Shown: positions 1 to 5,546, numbered from the stretch's first letter. The stretch: 5,546 nt of DNA from Anaerolineae bacterium (GCA_003694235.1 RFKO01000043.1:1-5546), one strand, 5' to 3'. Translations and numbers: made by a program. The notes: generated from the sequence alone by a model not told the origin.

Positions 1-1813
1 CACCGACATCCTGAAAGAAGTCGGGGGAGAACAACCCGCCGAGGGAGAAGTCCCCGACTGGCTGAGCGGCCTCGAAGAAGAAGCCCCCGCCGAAGAAGCG
101 CCCGCGGCCGAGCAGCCCACCCTCGAAGGCGAAGTCCCCGACTGGCTGAGCGGCCTGGAGGAAGAAGCCTCCGCCGAAGAAGCACCCACGGCCGAGCAGC
201 CCACCCTCGAAAGCGAAGTCCCCGACTGGCTGAGCGGCCTGGGAGAAGAACAAGCGGAGGCAAGAGAAGGCCTGCAGGAGGCGGCCCCCGTCAGTGAGCG
301 TGTGCCTATGAGCGAAGAACCGTTACCCCCCGAAGAAAAGCCAACGGACGAAACGCCGTCAGCCGAACCGCCGGTGGATCTATCCGATCCCGATGCCGCC
401 ATGGCGTGGCTGGAAAGCCTGGCCGCCAAACGCGGCGTGCCGGAGGAAGAACTGGTCACCCGGCCGGAGGACCGCCCGCAGGTCACACCGGACTGGCAGC
501 CGGTGAGCGAAACGCCCGCGCCGTCCCCCGAGGAAGCCGGGGCAGAAGACAAAGGGCCAGCCGAGGAAAGCCCCACCCCCGCATGGCTGCGTGAGATCGA
601 AGAGCAGGCCCCTGCCGCCGAAGAGGAGACTCCTACCCCGGAATGGCTGCAGGAAACAGAAAGCGAGGCAGCCACAGAGGAGCAGCCAATCGAAGGTGGC
701 GAGTGGCCGGAATGGCTGCAAGTCGAAGAAACGCCTGCGGCCGAGAGCAAACCGCTCGCCGAAGCAGAGTCCGAAGCTGAGGAAACGCTCCCCGAATGGC
801 TGCAAGAGGCTGAGACGCCGATGGCGGAGATCGCCGAAGAACCGGCCGCCGAAACGCCTCCCCCAGCAGGGGATGTACCTGAATGGCTGGCGGAAAGCGC
901 CATGGCCGCGCCGATCGAACCGCCTGCCGCCGAAGCGCCTGAGGAGGTCGAAGCCGCGCCAGAGCAACCGCAGCCAGAGGCGGAAAGCGCCGCCCCGGAG
1001 GCGGGCGAACCAGCCGCAGCGGAACCCGCGCCCGCGGCGGAGGAGGAACTGCCGGAATGGCTGCGCCGGGCTGAAGCCAGCCCCACGCTGGAAGAAGCGG
1101 TCGAATCCACCCTGGAAGAAATCCCCGATTGGGTCGAAGGTGCGGCGGAGGAAGCCCCGCCGCCGGACGCCACCTGGATCGTCGAATTCGGCAAAGACGT
1201 GCCTTCGCGCGCAGAGATTCAGGCCGAAATCGAAGCGCGCCAGCCCGCAGAAGCGCCCGCCCCGGCGGAAGGCAAACTCGACCTCAACAGCGCCACGCTG
1301 ACCGAACTGGAACGCCTGCCCGGCATGGGCTTCCGACGGGCACAGCTGGTCTTTTCCTATCGCGAGGCCCACGGCCCCTACAAAGACTTCCAGGCGGTGC
1401 GCCGCGTGCCCGGTCTGGACGACGAAGCCGTGGCCATCCTGCAACAATACACCGAAATCCGCACGCCGGCGCCGGCAACGGCCGCTCCTGCGCCTCAACC
1501 CCAGCCACAGCCCAAAGCCCCACTGCCAGAGATGCCGGCAACCCCCAAGGACGACTATCACGCCCGCCATCTGGCTGCGCGCCAGCATCTGCAAAGCGGC
1601 CAGCTGGGAGCGGCGCTCAACATCTACGCCTGGTTGATCAAGAAAGGCAAACGGCTGGAAGAAGTGGCCACCGACCTGGAATATGCCGCCGGCCAATACC
1701 CGGATAACCCCGACGTGTTACAAACGCTGGGCGACGCTTACACCCGCCTCGACCGCCTGCAGGAAGCGCTGGATACGTACACGCGCGTCGAACAGCTGCT
1801 CTCCCAGCAGTAA
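1..1813 (+). CDS. Acidic PxWL-repeat protein with HhH and TPR domains (5' partial)
   Basis: The reading frame is open from base 2 (first whole codon) to the TAA at 1811-1813. It gives 603 residues, and the true start lies left of the window. The in-frame ATG at 302 is internal, because the same repeat motif continues upstream of it. Residues 1 to about 420 are very rich in Glu, Ala and Pro, probably disordered, and carry about twelve Trp motifs, mostly P-(E/D/A)-W-L, roughly 28 residues apart. Residues 425-486 match the ComEA-type helix-hairpin-helix family: DLNSAT, then ELERLPGMG, then a YREAHGPY segment and a VPGLDDEA hairpin. Such domains usually contact DNA backbones non-specifically. Residues 519-600 look like TPR helices; the last (LGDAYTRLDRLQEALDTY) is a clear one. 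No membrane segment or signal peptide is visible, but the N-terminus is missing. The combination suggests a scaffold or DNA-associated adaptor, which is inference; the function is unknown. A terminator follows the gene. Confidence 0.85.
   Translation, partial: TDILKEVGGEQPAEGEVPDWLSGLEEEAPAEEAPAAEQPTLEGEVPDWLSGLEEEASAEEAPTAEQPTLESEVPDWLSGLGEEQAEAREGLQEAAPVSERVPMSEEPLPPEEKPTDETPSAEPPVDLSDPDAAMAWLESLAAKRGVPEEELVTRPEDRPQVTPDWQPVSETPAPSPEEAGAEDKGPAEESPTPAWLREIEEQAPAAEEETPTPEWLQETESEAATEEQPIEGGEWPEWLQVEETPAAESKPLAEAESEAEETLPEWLQEAETPMAEIAEEPAAETPPPAGDVPEWLAESAMAAPIEPPAAEAPEEVEAAPEQPQPEAESAAPEAGEPAAAEPAPAAEEELPEWLRRAEASPTLEEAVESTLEEIPDWVEGAAEEAPPPDATWIVEFGKDVPSRAEIQAEIEARQPAEAPAPAEGKLDLNSATLTELERLPGMGFRRAQLVFSYREAHGPYKDFQAVRRVPGLDDEAVAILQQYTEIRTPAPATAAPAPQPQPQPKAPLPEMPATPKDDYHARHLAARQHLQSGQLGAALNIYAWLIKKGKRLEEVATDLEYAAGQYPDNPDVLQTLGDAYTRLDRLQEALDTYTRVEQLLSQQ
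47..250 (+). repeat. 84-bp tandem repeat, two full units and a partial third
   Basis: Units at 47-130 and 131-214 are both 84 bp and differ at 6 positions by my alignment (78/84 identical). Three differences are silent and three change residues (Pro to Ser, Ala to Thr, Gly to Ser). A third copy starts at 215, matches well for about 36 bp, then diverges. The period is 28 codons, so copy-number change keeps the frame. Each unit encodes EVPDWLSGLEEE followed by an Ala/Glu/Pro stretch ending near AEQPTLE. The array may continue in weaker form to the left: bases 17-46 encode a degenerate GEQPAEG-like unit end. Confidence 0.93.
47..1132 (+). repeat. Degenerate ~28-codon PxWL repeat array inside the acidic gene
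   Basis: Trp codons of the repeated motif begin at 59, 143, 227, 407, 494, 584, 644, 713, 797, 884, 1058 and 1130. The gaps are 84, 84, 180, 87, 90, 60, 69, 84, 87, 174 and 72 bp. Most are near 84-90 bp or twice that, so the whole acidic region looks like one old, decayed repeat array. The perfect-looking units at its 5' end would be the youngest copies. The motifs read PDWL, MAWL, PDWQ, PAWL, PEWL (six times) or PDWV. Grouping the degenerate copies with the clean 84-bp units is my inference from spacing and motif. Confidence 0.75.
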
Positions 1814-1815
1814 TC

Positions 1816-1824
1816 TGGTAAAAT
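1816..1824 (+). promoter_or_regulatory. Extended -10 element, probable ndk promoter
   Basis: TGGTAAAAT fits the extended -10 consensus TG-N-TATAAT with one mismatch in the hexamer. It lies 3 bp after the stop of the repeat protein gene and about 70 bp before ndk. No convincing -35 hexamer is present, which extended -10 promoters often tolerate. The predicted transcript start is near 1831, upstream of the terminator-like hairpin at 1842-1877. The similar TGGTATAAT element before the sortase gene supports this motif as the local promoter style. Confidence 0.5.
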
Positions 1825-1841
1825 TCAACCCGGAGAATATC

Positions 1842-1879
1842 AGGTGACAGCCGCCAGAAAGCGTCTGTCACCTTTTTAT
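1842..1879 (+). terminator. Intrinsic terminator between the repeat protein gene and ndk
   Basis: AGGTGACAG (1842-1850) pairs perfectly with CTGTCACCT (1865-1873). After one C-T mismatch, CGC (1852-1854) pairs with GCG (1861-1863), closing the loop CAGAAA. A run of five T (1873-1877) follows. It sits 28 bp past the upstream stop codon and fits rho-independent termination of that gene. Because the likely ndk promoter lies upstream of it, it could also act as an attenuator in the ndk leader. Confidence 0.8.
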
Positions 1880-1883
1880 CGCA

Positions 1884-1889
1884 AAGGAG
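1884..1889 (+). promoter_or_regulatory. Shine-Dalgarno site of ndk, choosing between two ATGs
   Basis: AAGGAG is a strong ribosome-binding site. Two ATG codons follow in tandem at 1894 and 1897. The spacing is 4 nt to the first and 7 nt to the second. The 7-nt spacing is nearer the usual optimum, and starting there gives the typical Ndk N-terminus MEKTLVLVKPDG. Confidence 0.75.
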
Positions 1890-1896
1890 CCTCATG

Positions 1897-2349
1897 ATGG
1901 AAAAAACACTGGTACTCGTCAAACCCGACGGCGTTCAACGCGGGCTGATTGGCGAAATCATCCGCCGGCTGGAACAGCGCGGCCTGAAGTTGATCGCCGC
2001 CAAATTCATATGGGTCAGCAAGGAGCTGGCCGAAAAGCACTACGCCATTCACAAAGACAAACCGTTCTACGATGGACTGATCGAATACATCACCTCCGCG
2101 CCGGTGATGGCGATGGTTTGGAGCGGCCCGAACGCGGTGGCCGCCGTACGGCAGACCATGGGCGCCACCCGCCCCACGGAAGCCGCCCCCGGATCGGTGC
2201 GCCACGACTTTGGGCTGGAGATCGGCCGCAACCTGACCCACGCCTCCGACAGTGTGGAAAACGGAGAAAAGGAAACCGCCTTGTGGTTCCGCCCTGAAGA
2301 ACTGGTGGAATGGAACCGGGCACTCGACAGCTGGATCTTCGAGCAGTAA
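1897..2349 (+). CDS. ndk: Nucleoside diphosphate kinase
   Basis: This enzyme moves the gamma-phosphate from one NTP (usually ATP) to an NDP through a phosphohistidine intermediate, balancing cytosolic NTP and dNTP pools. Numbered from the second ATG (150 residues; 151 from 1894), the sequence keeps the whole active site. The phosphorylated His is H115 in NLTHASDS. Equivalents of the human NM23 nucleotide-binding residues are K9 (VKPDG), Y49, F57, R85, T91, R102 and N112. The GATRP...PGSVR segment is also typical. Length is normal for the bacterial/archaeal family. The only small variation is HASD in place of the commoner HGSD. The gene appears monocistronic: a terminator hairpin precedes it and another follows directly. 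Its likely promoter is the TGGTAAAAT element at 1816-1824. Confidence 0.98.
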   Translation: MEKTLVLVKPDGVQRGLIGEIIRRLEQRGLKLIAAKFIWVSKELAEKHYAIHKDKPFYDGLIEYITSAPVMAMVWSGPNAVAAVRQTMGATRPTEAAPGSVRHDFGLEIGRNLTHASDSVENGEKETALWFRPEELVEWNRALDSWIFEQ

Positions 2350-2367
2350 ACCGGAAAAGAGGGATTG

Positions 2368-3609
2368 CTATCGCCGCCTGCGGGCGGCGATTTTTTTTGC
2401 CCCTCGCCGCAGACGAGCGCCGACCTTCAACAGCCAGGTGGGCGGAGACCACAGCGGGCGCGGCGCGCGCCTCTCATCCTGCGGCCAGGGATCGAGGTCG
2501 AGCATTTTACGCAGCACATAGCGCCCTACCAGCGTCAAGGTCGCCAAAACCGGCGCGGCCAGCACCACCCCCACCAGCCCCAACAGGTTCAGTGCAATGA
2601 TGGCCGCCACCAACACGGCGGCGGGATGCACCCCCAGCGTCTCGCCCAGAATGCGCGGCGCGACCAGGTTGTCCATCACCTGATCCACCACCAGCGCCAG
2701 GCCGACCACCAGCAGGGTAAACTGCCAGGGTTGCAGGCCAAAGATATTCTCCTGAAACAACGTGACCACGACCAACACCCCCCACGTCACCCACTGACCG
2801 ATGTAAGGGACGAAGCGCGCCAGCCCGGCCAGCAGCGCCAGCACGAACACATTGCGCACGCCCAGCACGGTCAGCAGCACCAGATACACCAGCGCAGTCA
2901 GGGCGAACAACACCACCTGCCCGCGCAGAAAGGCGTTCCAGATGCGCCCCAGTTCGCGCCCCATGCGCTGCAAATCGTAGGCCAGGCTTTCCGGGAACTC
3001 GATCGGCCCGATGTTCTCGCGCACTTTGCCCATATCCCCCAGAATGAAATACGAAATCAGCAGGATGAAGAACACCTGCCCCACAAGGCTGGCCGTCCCC
3101 GCGGCCAGGGTGGCCAGCACCCCCCCGGCCTGTCCTAAAAGCGGCTGCACCACTGAAATCACCTGCTGCACCGTGGCTTGCAAATCCACATTCTGCAAGT
3201 AATCGGCCATATTGACCTGGAAGGGGCCAAAAATGAACACTTGCGTTGACCACTCAAGCGCCAGGGCGGGCAACTGGTTGATGAAAGTGTTCAGCAACCG
3301 AATCAGGTTTTGCAACTGCTGCACCACCACCACCCCGATGGCGGTGAAGGCCGAGATGGTCAGCAGGGTGAGCAAGAAAAACACGATATTGACCGCGGCC
3401 CGCCAGGAGAGCCATTTCGGTCGGCTGAGCCATTCGACGACCGGGTGGAGCAGATAGGTCAGAATGAAGGTCACCAACAGGGGAGGCAGGATGGAGCGAA
3501 AGCGAATCAGCAGCGCGGCCAACAGCGCCACCAGCGTCAGGCCGACGACGGTTTTGACCTCTCCGCTCCACTGCCCAGAGGGTGTGGTCTGAATCGATTT
3601 ATCCTCCAC
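2368..3609 (-). CDS. AI-2E / UPF0118-family membrane transporter
   Basis: A 413-residue polytopic inner-membrane protein of the AI-2E transporter (former UPF0118) family. Members include E. coli TqsA, linked to autoinducer-2 export, and relatives proposed as Na+/H+ antiporters or general effluxers, so the substrate here cannot be named. Hydrophobic segments lie near residues 20-36, 38-56, 71-96, 174-192, 231-262, 271-286, 296-310 and 331-360. Family hallmarks are the RFVPYIGQWV segment (265-274) and the signature DNLVAPRILGETLGVHP (313-329) followed by a Gly/Ala-rich helix pair. The stretch around 97-170 is the amphipathic region typical between helices 3 and 4. The C-terminus is a basic tail (ARLRRGAKKIAARRRR), probably cytosolic. 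The start is GTG at 3609, inside the sortase gene (11-bp overlap), suggesting translational coupling. Its SD is weak: GAGG about 11 nt upstream. The next in-frame Met is far too late. Confidence 0.93.
   Translation of the reverse strand: MEDKSIQTTPSGQWSGEVKTVVGLTLVALLAALLIRFRSILPPLLVTFILTYLLHPVVEWLSRPKWLSWRAAVNIVFFLLTLLTISAFTAIGVVVVQQLQNLIRLLNTFINQLPALALEWSTQVFIFGPFQVNMADYLQNVDLQATVQQVISVVQPLLGQAGGVLATLAAGTASLVGQVFFILLISYFILGDMGKVRENIGPIEFPESLAYDLQRMGRELGRIWNAFLRGQVVLFALTALVYLVLLTVLGVRNVFVLALLAGLARFVPYIGQWVTWGVLVVVTLFQENIFGLQPWQFTLLVVGLALVVDQVMDNLVAPRILGETLGVHPAAVLVAAIIALNLLGLVGVVLAAPVLATLTLVGRYVLRKMLDLDPWPQDERRAPRPLWSPPTWLLKVGARLRRGAKKIAARRRR
2370..2398 (+). terminator. Strong intrinsic terminator of ndk
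   Basis: TCGCCGCC (2371-2378) pairs perfectly with GGCGGCGA (2383-2390) around the four-base loop TGCG. A2370 can add a pair with T2391. Eight consecutive T (2391-2398) follow. It begins 20 bp after the ndk stop. The same bases encode the last codons of the convergent membrane protein gene (Lys-Lys-Ile-Ala-Ala-Arg repeat), whose stop is at 2368-2370. On the - strand the hairpin is not followed by a T run, so it should work mainly for ndk. Confidence 0.92.
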
Positions 3610-4495
3610 TCTTCAGGTTGCCTCGCACAATGATGCGCTGGGTATCCACCAGATAGGGGTAACAGGAAATCAAGGTGATCACCGGTTCGTCGGTGGCGTC
3701 CAGAAATTCCACCTGCGTCGGCTCGACGATCTCGGTCTCCGAGACCACATATACATAAACCTGCCGCTGCGTGTGAATGATGATTTCATCGCCGGGTTCC
3801 AGCTGATCGAGGTGGCGGAAAATTTCACCGAAAATATCGTTGTGCGCCGAGAGCACCAGATTCCCCTTCTCTCCCGGATTGGCCGAGCCGATGAACTGCC
3901 CCACGCCTTTCTTCAACTGCTCCCAGCCATCGCCCTGCACAATAGGGGCATCCACCCCGATGGCGGGGATCTGAATGCGACGCGCCTGCTCCGGCCCGGG
4001 GGTGGGTACCGGTATGTTCGCCAGCGATTGCACCAGCGGCCGCAAATGCTCCGGGATTTCGGCTTCGTTCGGGCGGGCCACGCCGTCAATCGGGGGCGTA
4101 TGTCCGGAAGGCAGCACCACCGCACGTATCGGCGGCGTAGGGGTGAGGGTGGGCTGCTCCAGCGATTGTGCCACCTGCCGGTTGAGTTCGCGGATCACCT
4201 CCAGCCCGTTGAACAACACGAAAATCAAACCGATCACCGCCAGAATCTCCACCGCCAGCAAAAAGTAATCCAGCGTGCGGCGGCGCTTGCTGACCGGCTC
4301 GACCTCCTCTCCCAGCAACGGACCGGCGCGCAGGCTGTCCAGCCGCGGGGCCTCCAGGTCAGATTCCAGGGTGACCACCCGACCGGTGGCCCGAAAGCGT
4401 TCCAGGCGCTCCTGCCGCGCCTGGCGCTGCTTTTCCACCAGCAAACGGCGCAGTTCCTCTACCGAAAGGTCTGTGGGAGATTTCTTGCGTGCCAT
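3599..4495 (-). CDS. Membrane-anchored sortase (class D/E-like)
   Basis: A cysteine transpeptidase that normally cleaves a C-terminal sorting signal and links the surface protein to a cell-wall or other amine acceptor. Starting at the ATG at 4495, it has 298 residues. Residues 1-75 are a charged cytosolic part with a probable helix or coiled coil (about 12-35). A single membrane anchor lies near 77-98, then a Pro-rich external linker (about 112-170). The sortase barrel spans about 172-296. Catalytic residues are H218 (LSAHND), C278 (TLISCYP, close to the TLxTC motif with Ser for Thr) and R287 (QRIIVRG). The class assignment is tentative. The frame extends to a TTG at 4558, but that codon lies in the preceding terminator tail and upstream of the promoter, so I reject it. 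No good SD precedes the ATG. The gene is followed by the overlapping AI-2E-family gene, very likely in one operon. No LPxTG-type substrate is visible in this window. Confidence 0.93.
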   Translation of the reverse strand: MARKKSPTDLSVEELRRLLVEKQRQARQERLERFRATGRVVTLESDLEAPRLDSLRAGPLLGEEVEPVSKRRRTLDYFLLAVEILAVIGLIFVLFNGLEVIRELNRQVAQSLEQPTLTPTPPIRAVVLPSGHTPPIDGVARPNEAEIPEHLRPLVQSLANIPVPTPGPEQARRIQIPAIGVDAPIVQGDGWEQLKKGVGQFIGSANPGEKGNLVLSAHNDIFGEIFRHLDQLEPGDEIIIHTQRQVYVYVVSETEIVEPTQVEFLDATDEPVITLISCYPYLVDTQRIIVRGNLKSGG

Positions 4496-4501
4496 ACCCC
4501 G

Positions 4502-4510
4502 ATTATACCA
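4502..4510 (-). promoter_or_regulatory. Consensus extended -10 promoter of the sortase operon
   Basis: The - strand reads TGGTATAAT, a perfect extended -10 element, with the hexamer at 4507-4502. The expected transcript start, about 7 nt beyond, falls at or next to the A of the sortase ATG at 4495. This fits a leaderless mRNA and explains the lack of a Shine-Dalgarno sequence. A TTGCAA at about 20 bp spacing is a poor -35 candidate. The element lies just downstream of the terminator of the neighbouring gene, as expected for a new transcription unit. Confidence 0.75.
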
Positions 4511-4550
4511 GCAGCTCAGGCCGGAGATTGCAAACTCGAACACCCTGCGC

Positions 4551-4586
4551 AAAAGCAAAAGAGACGCTTCGTGTAAAGCGTCTCTT
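4551..4586 (-). terminator. Intrinsic terminator of the glycosidase-like gene
   Basis: Bases 4559-4569 and 4576-4586 form an 11-bp perfect stem (AGAGACGCTT with AAGCGTCTCT plus one A-T pair) around a 6-base loop. Read on the - strand, it ends in TTTTGCTTTT. It begins 30 bp past the stop of the upstream - strand gene. On the + strand there is no immediate T run, so it acts mainly leftwards. It separates the glycosidase-like gene from the sortase promoter. Confidence 0.85.
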
Positions 4587-4615
4587 GACGATTTTGCCGG
4601 CGTTGGATGATTTCC

Positions 4616-5546
4616 TCAACGGCCCAAGGTGAGCGCAAAGCGGCGGAATGTCCAACCGGCGAGCGTCAACCCATCTGCCGGTAAATTTCCAAGATTAGAG
4701 GCCGGATACAACGGATCGTATAAACTAAACCAGGCCCAGCGCTGGACCAGACGGTTTCCATCCGCAGGCAATCCAATCTGAGGGTCTGTCGCGCTCGCCA
4801 GCCAGGAAAACGTTGCCTGCAGGTAGTCTGCCACCTCTTGCGAGGAATAAGCATCGGAAGGCGCCAGGATGCCGAACTCGGTAAGCGCCAGAGGTGTATG
4901 GCGATAACCGTTGCGCGCCATCCACGCCCTAAAGTCCCACACCTGCCTGACAAAGTGGTCCACCCGCATACCGTCGGCAAAGGAATACAATCTTCCCTGG
5001 GACAGATGAGGAAACCCCGCCGGAATACCTGCGCCCCAGTTATCCCGCTCCTCGCGCAGAACAAAGCCGTGCAACGTCCACCAATCCGCCGGAAGCGGTT
5101 CGCCATAAAGCGCCTGATAGGCAGAGAGCACGCGATCCAGATACGCCAGCCGCAGCGGCGTCGCCTGGGTCACCCCGGCCACCGCAACGCTGGCATGTGG
5201 GTCGGCAGACTTAATTATCGTGTAAAGGCGATGGTAAACCTGAGCATACTCCTCCGGCGTGACGTTATCCTGCCAGGGGTTATCCGGTTCGTTACCGATG
5301 ATCCACACATTACCGGTGTAACGCGCCGCCAGCCAGGCAACCGCCTCCGGGCGGGGATAGATACACCCGCGCCCCAGGCGGATCATCTGCCAGTGCTGCG
5401 GCTTCTGTTCAGGGTAACGCGGCAGAACGCGCCAGTCCAGATACCATCCTGCTCCCAGACGGCGGGCCCACACCTCGGGACTACTTGCAGAGGTAAGCCC
5501 CACTCCCAGGCGTGGCGAAAGGGCGTCCCACGCCAGCATGGAAAGC
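4616..5546 (-). CDS. GH-A-type glycoside hydrolase-like protein (5' partial)
   Basis: The frame runs from the right edge to the TGA at 4618-4616, with no stop before the window end. An ATG at 5539 gives 307 residues, but codons upstream of it are also open. No SD or signal peptide can be seen, so the true start probably lies outside. Numbered from that ATG, the protein shows a TIM-barrel glycosidase pattern of clan GH-A. RLGVGL (10-15) resembles strand 1. VWIIGNEPD (78-86) carries the strand-4 Asn-Glu pair, with E84 as likely acid/base. TLHGFV (155-160) resembles a later strand. LALTEFG (217-223) gives E221 as likely nucleophile, and RWAWFSLYD (267-275) resembles strand 8. Both catalytic Glu residues appear present, so it may be an active glycosidase, probably exported. 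Family and substrate cannot be assigned. The C-terminus ends at the domain, with no sorting signal, anchor or binding module. A terminator follows. Confidence 0.82.
   Translation of the reverse strand, partial: LSMLAWDALSPRLGVGLTSASSPEVWARRLGAGWYLDWRVLPRYPEQKPQHWQMIRLGRGCIYPRPEAVAWLAARYTGNVWIIGNEPDNPWQDNVTPEEYAQVYHRLYTIIKSADPHASVAVAGVTQATPLRLAYLDRVLSAYQALYGEPLPADWWTLHGFVLREERDNWGAGIPAGFPHLSQGRLYSFADGMRVDHFVRQVWDFRAWMARNGYRHTPLALTEFGILAPSDAYSSQEVADYLQATFSWLASATDPQIGLPADGNRLVQRWAWFSLYDPLYPASNLGNLPADGLTLAGWTFRRFALTLGR

Noticed and set aside
258..262. LPADG near the C-terminal part of the glycosidase-like protein (residues 257-261; 287-290 is similar) as a sortase signal (field values here are residue numbers)
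   Set aside because: It is not LPxTG, it lies within the folded domain, and no hydrophobic stretch plus basic tail follows.
380..1696. Long open frame on the - strand (438 codons) opposite the acidic repeat gene
   Set aside because: Its translation is Arg/Gly/Phe-rich low complexity (repeated QPF, RRF, GRR strings), the expected mirror of Glu/Ala/Trp-rich codons. It has no recognisable domain, whereas the + strand frame has HhH and TPR domains.
302..1813. ATG at 302 as the start of the repeat protein
   Set aside because: The same frame is open back to base 2 and encodes the clean PDWL repeats there, so 302 is an internal Met.
2365..3138. Open frame on the + strand opposite the AI-2E-family gene (257 codons)
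   Set aside because: It is His/Gln/Arg-rich low complexity with no domain, a shadow of hydrophobic codons on the other strand. Its beginning lies inside the ndk terminator.
4496..4558. TTG at 4558 as the sortase start, adding 21 residues
   Set aside because: It sits in the tail of the upstream gene's terminator and ahead of the TGGTATAAT promoter. The added residues have no family-like sequence.
3773..4576. Open frame on the + strand opposite the sortase gene (267 codons)
   Set aside because: No domain or RBS is visible, and the sortase catalytic residues on the other strand are intact.
4716..4722. GTATAAA string as a possible promoter inside the glycosidase-like gene
   Set aside because: It lies in well-supported coding sequence, has no -35 partner, and no plausible gene starts next to it.

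Overview
The window is a GC-rich bacterial segment. It holds four confidently identifiable protein genes and one gene of unknown role. The gene set points to Chloroflexota, probably an Anaerolineae-type lineage, with moderate confidence. The pointers are an acidic Ala/Glu/Pro-rich protein studded with P-(E/D)-W-L motifs, a membrane-anchored sortase, a GH-A-type secreted glycosidase-like protein, and TGGTATAAT-style extended -10 promoters. No rRNA, tRNA, CRISPR array or mobile element was found.

Layout. On the + strand, a large open frame enters from the left edge and stops at 1813. It encodes a low-complexity acidic region built on a period of about 28 residues, then a ComEA-type helix-hairpin-helix (HhH) domain and a short C-terminal TPR region. 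An 80-bp gap follows, holding an extended -10 element and a strong intrinsic terminator hairpin. Next is ndk (nucleoside diphosphate kinase), with a second strong terminator just after it. On the - strand, reading leftwards from the right edge, come a GH-A-like glycosidase protein (5' end outside the window), its intrinsic terminator, a consensus extended -10 promoter, a sortase gene, and an AI-2E/UPF0118-family membrane protein gene. The AI-2E gene overlaps the sortase gene by 11 bp and converges on ndk.

How the genes relate. The sortase and the AI-2E-family protein very probably share one transcript. The glycosidase-like gene is separated from them by a terminator and promoter, so it is a different unit even though it lies on the same strand. 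The ndk terminator is embedded in the last codons of the AI-2E gene. The - strand proteins suggest a cell-envelope theme: a surface transpeptidase, a polytopic membrane protein and a probably exported carbohydrate-active protein. No pathway linking them to ndk or to the repeat protein can be shown from this sequence.

No clearly new multi-gene system is visible. The points most worth a second look are the repeat/HhH/TPR protein with its recently duplicated 84-bp units, the apparently leaderless sortase promoter, the promoter-then-terminator arrangement in front of ndk, and the terminator that doubles as coding sequence.
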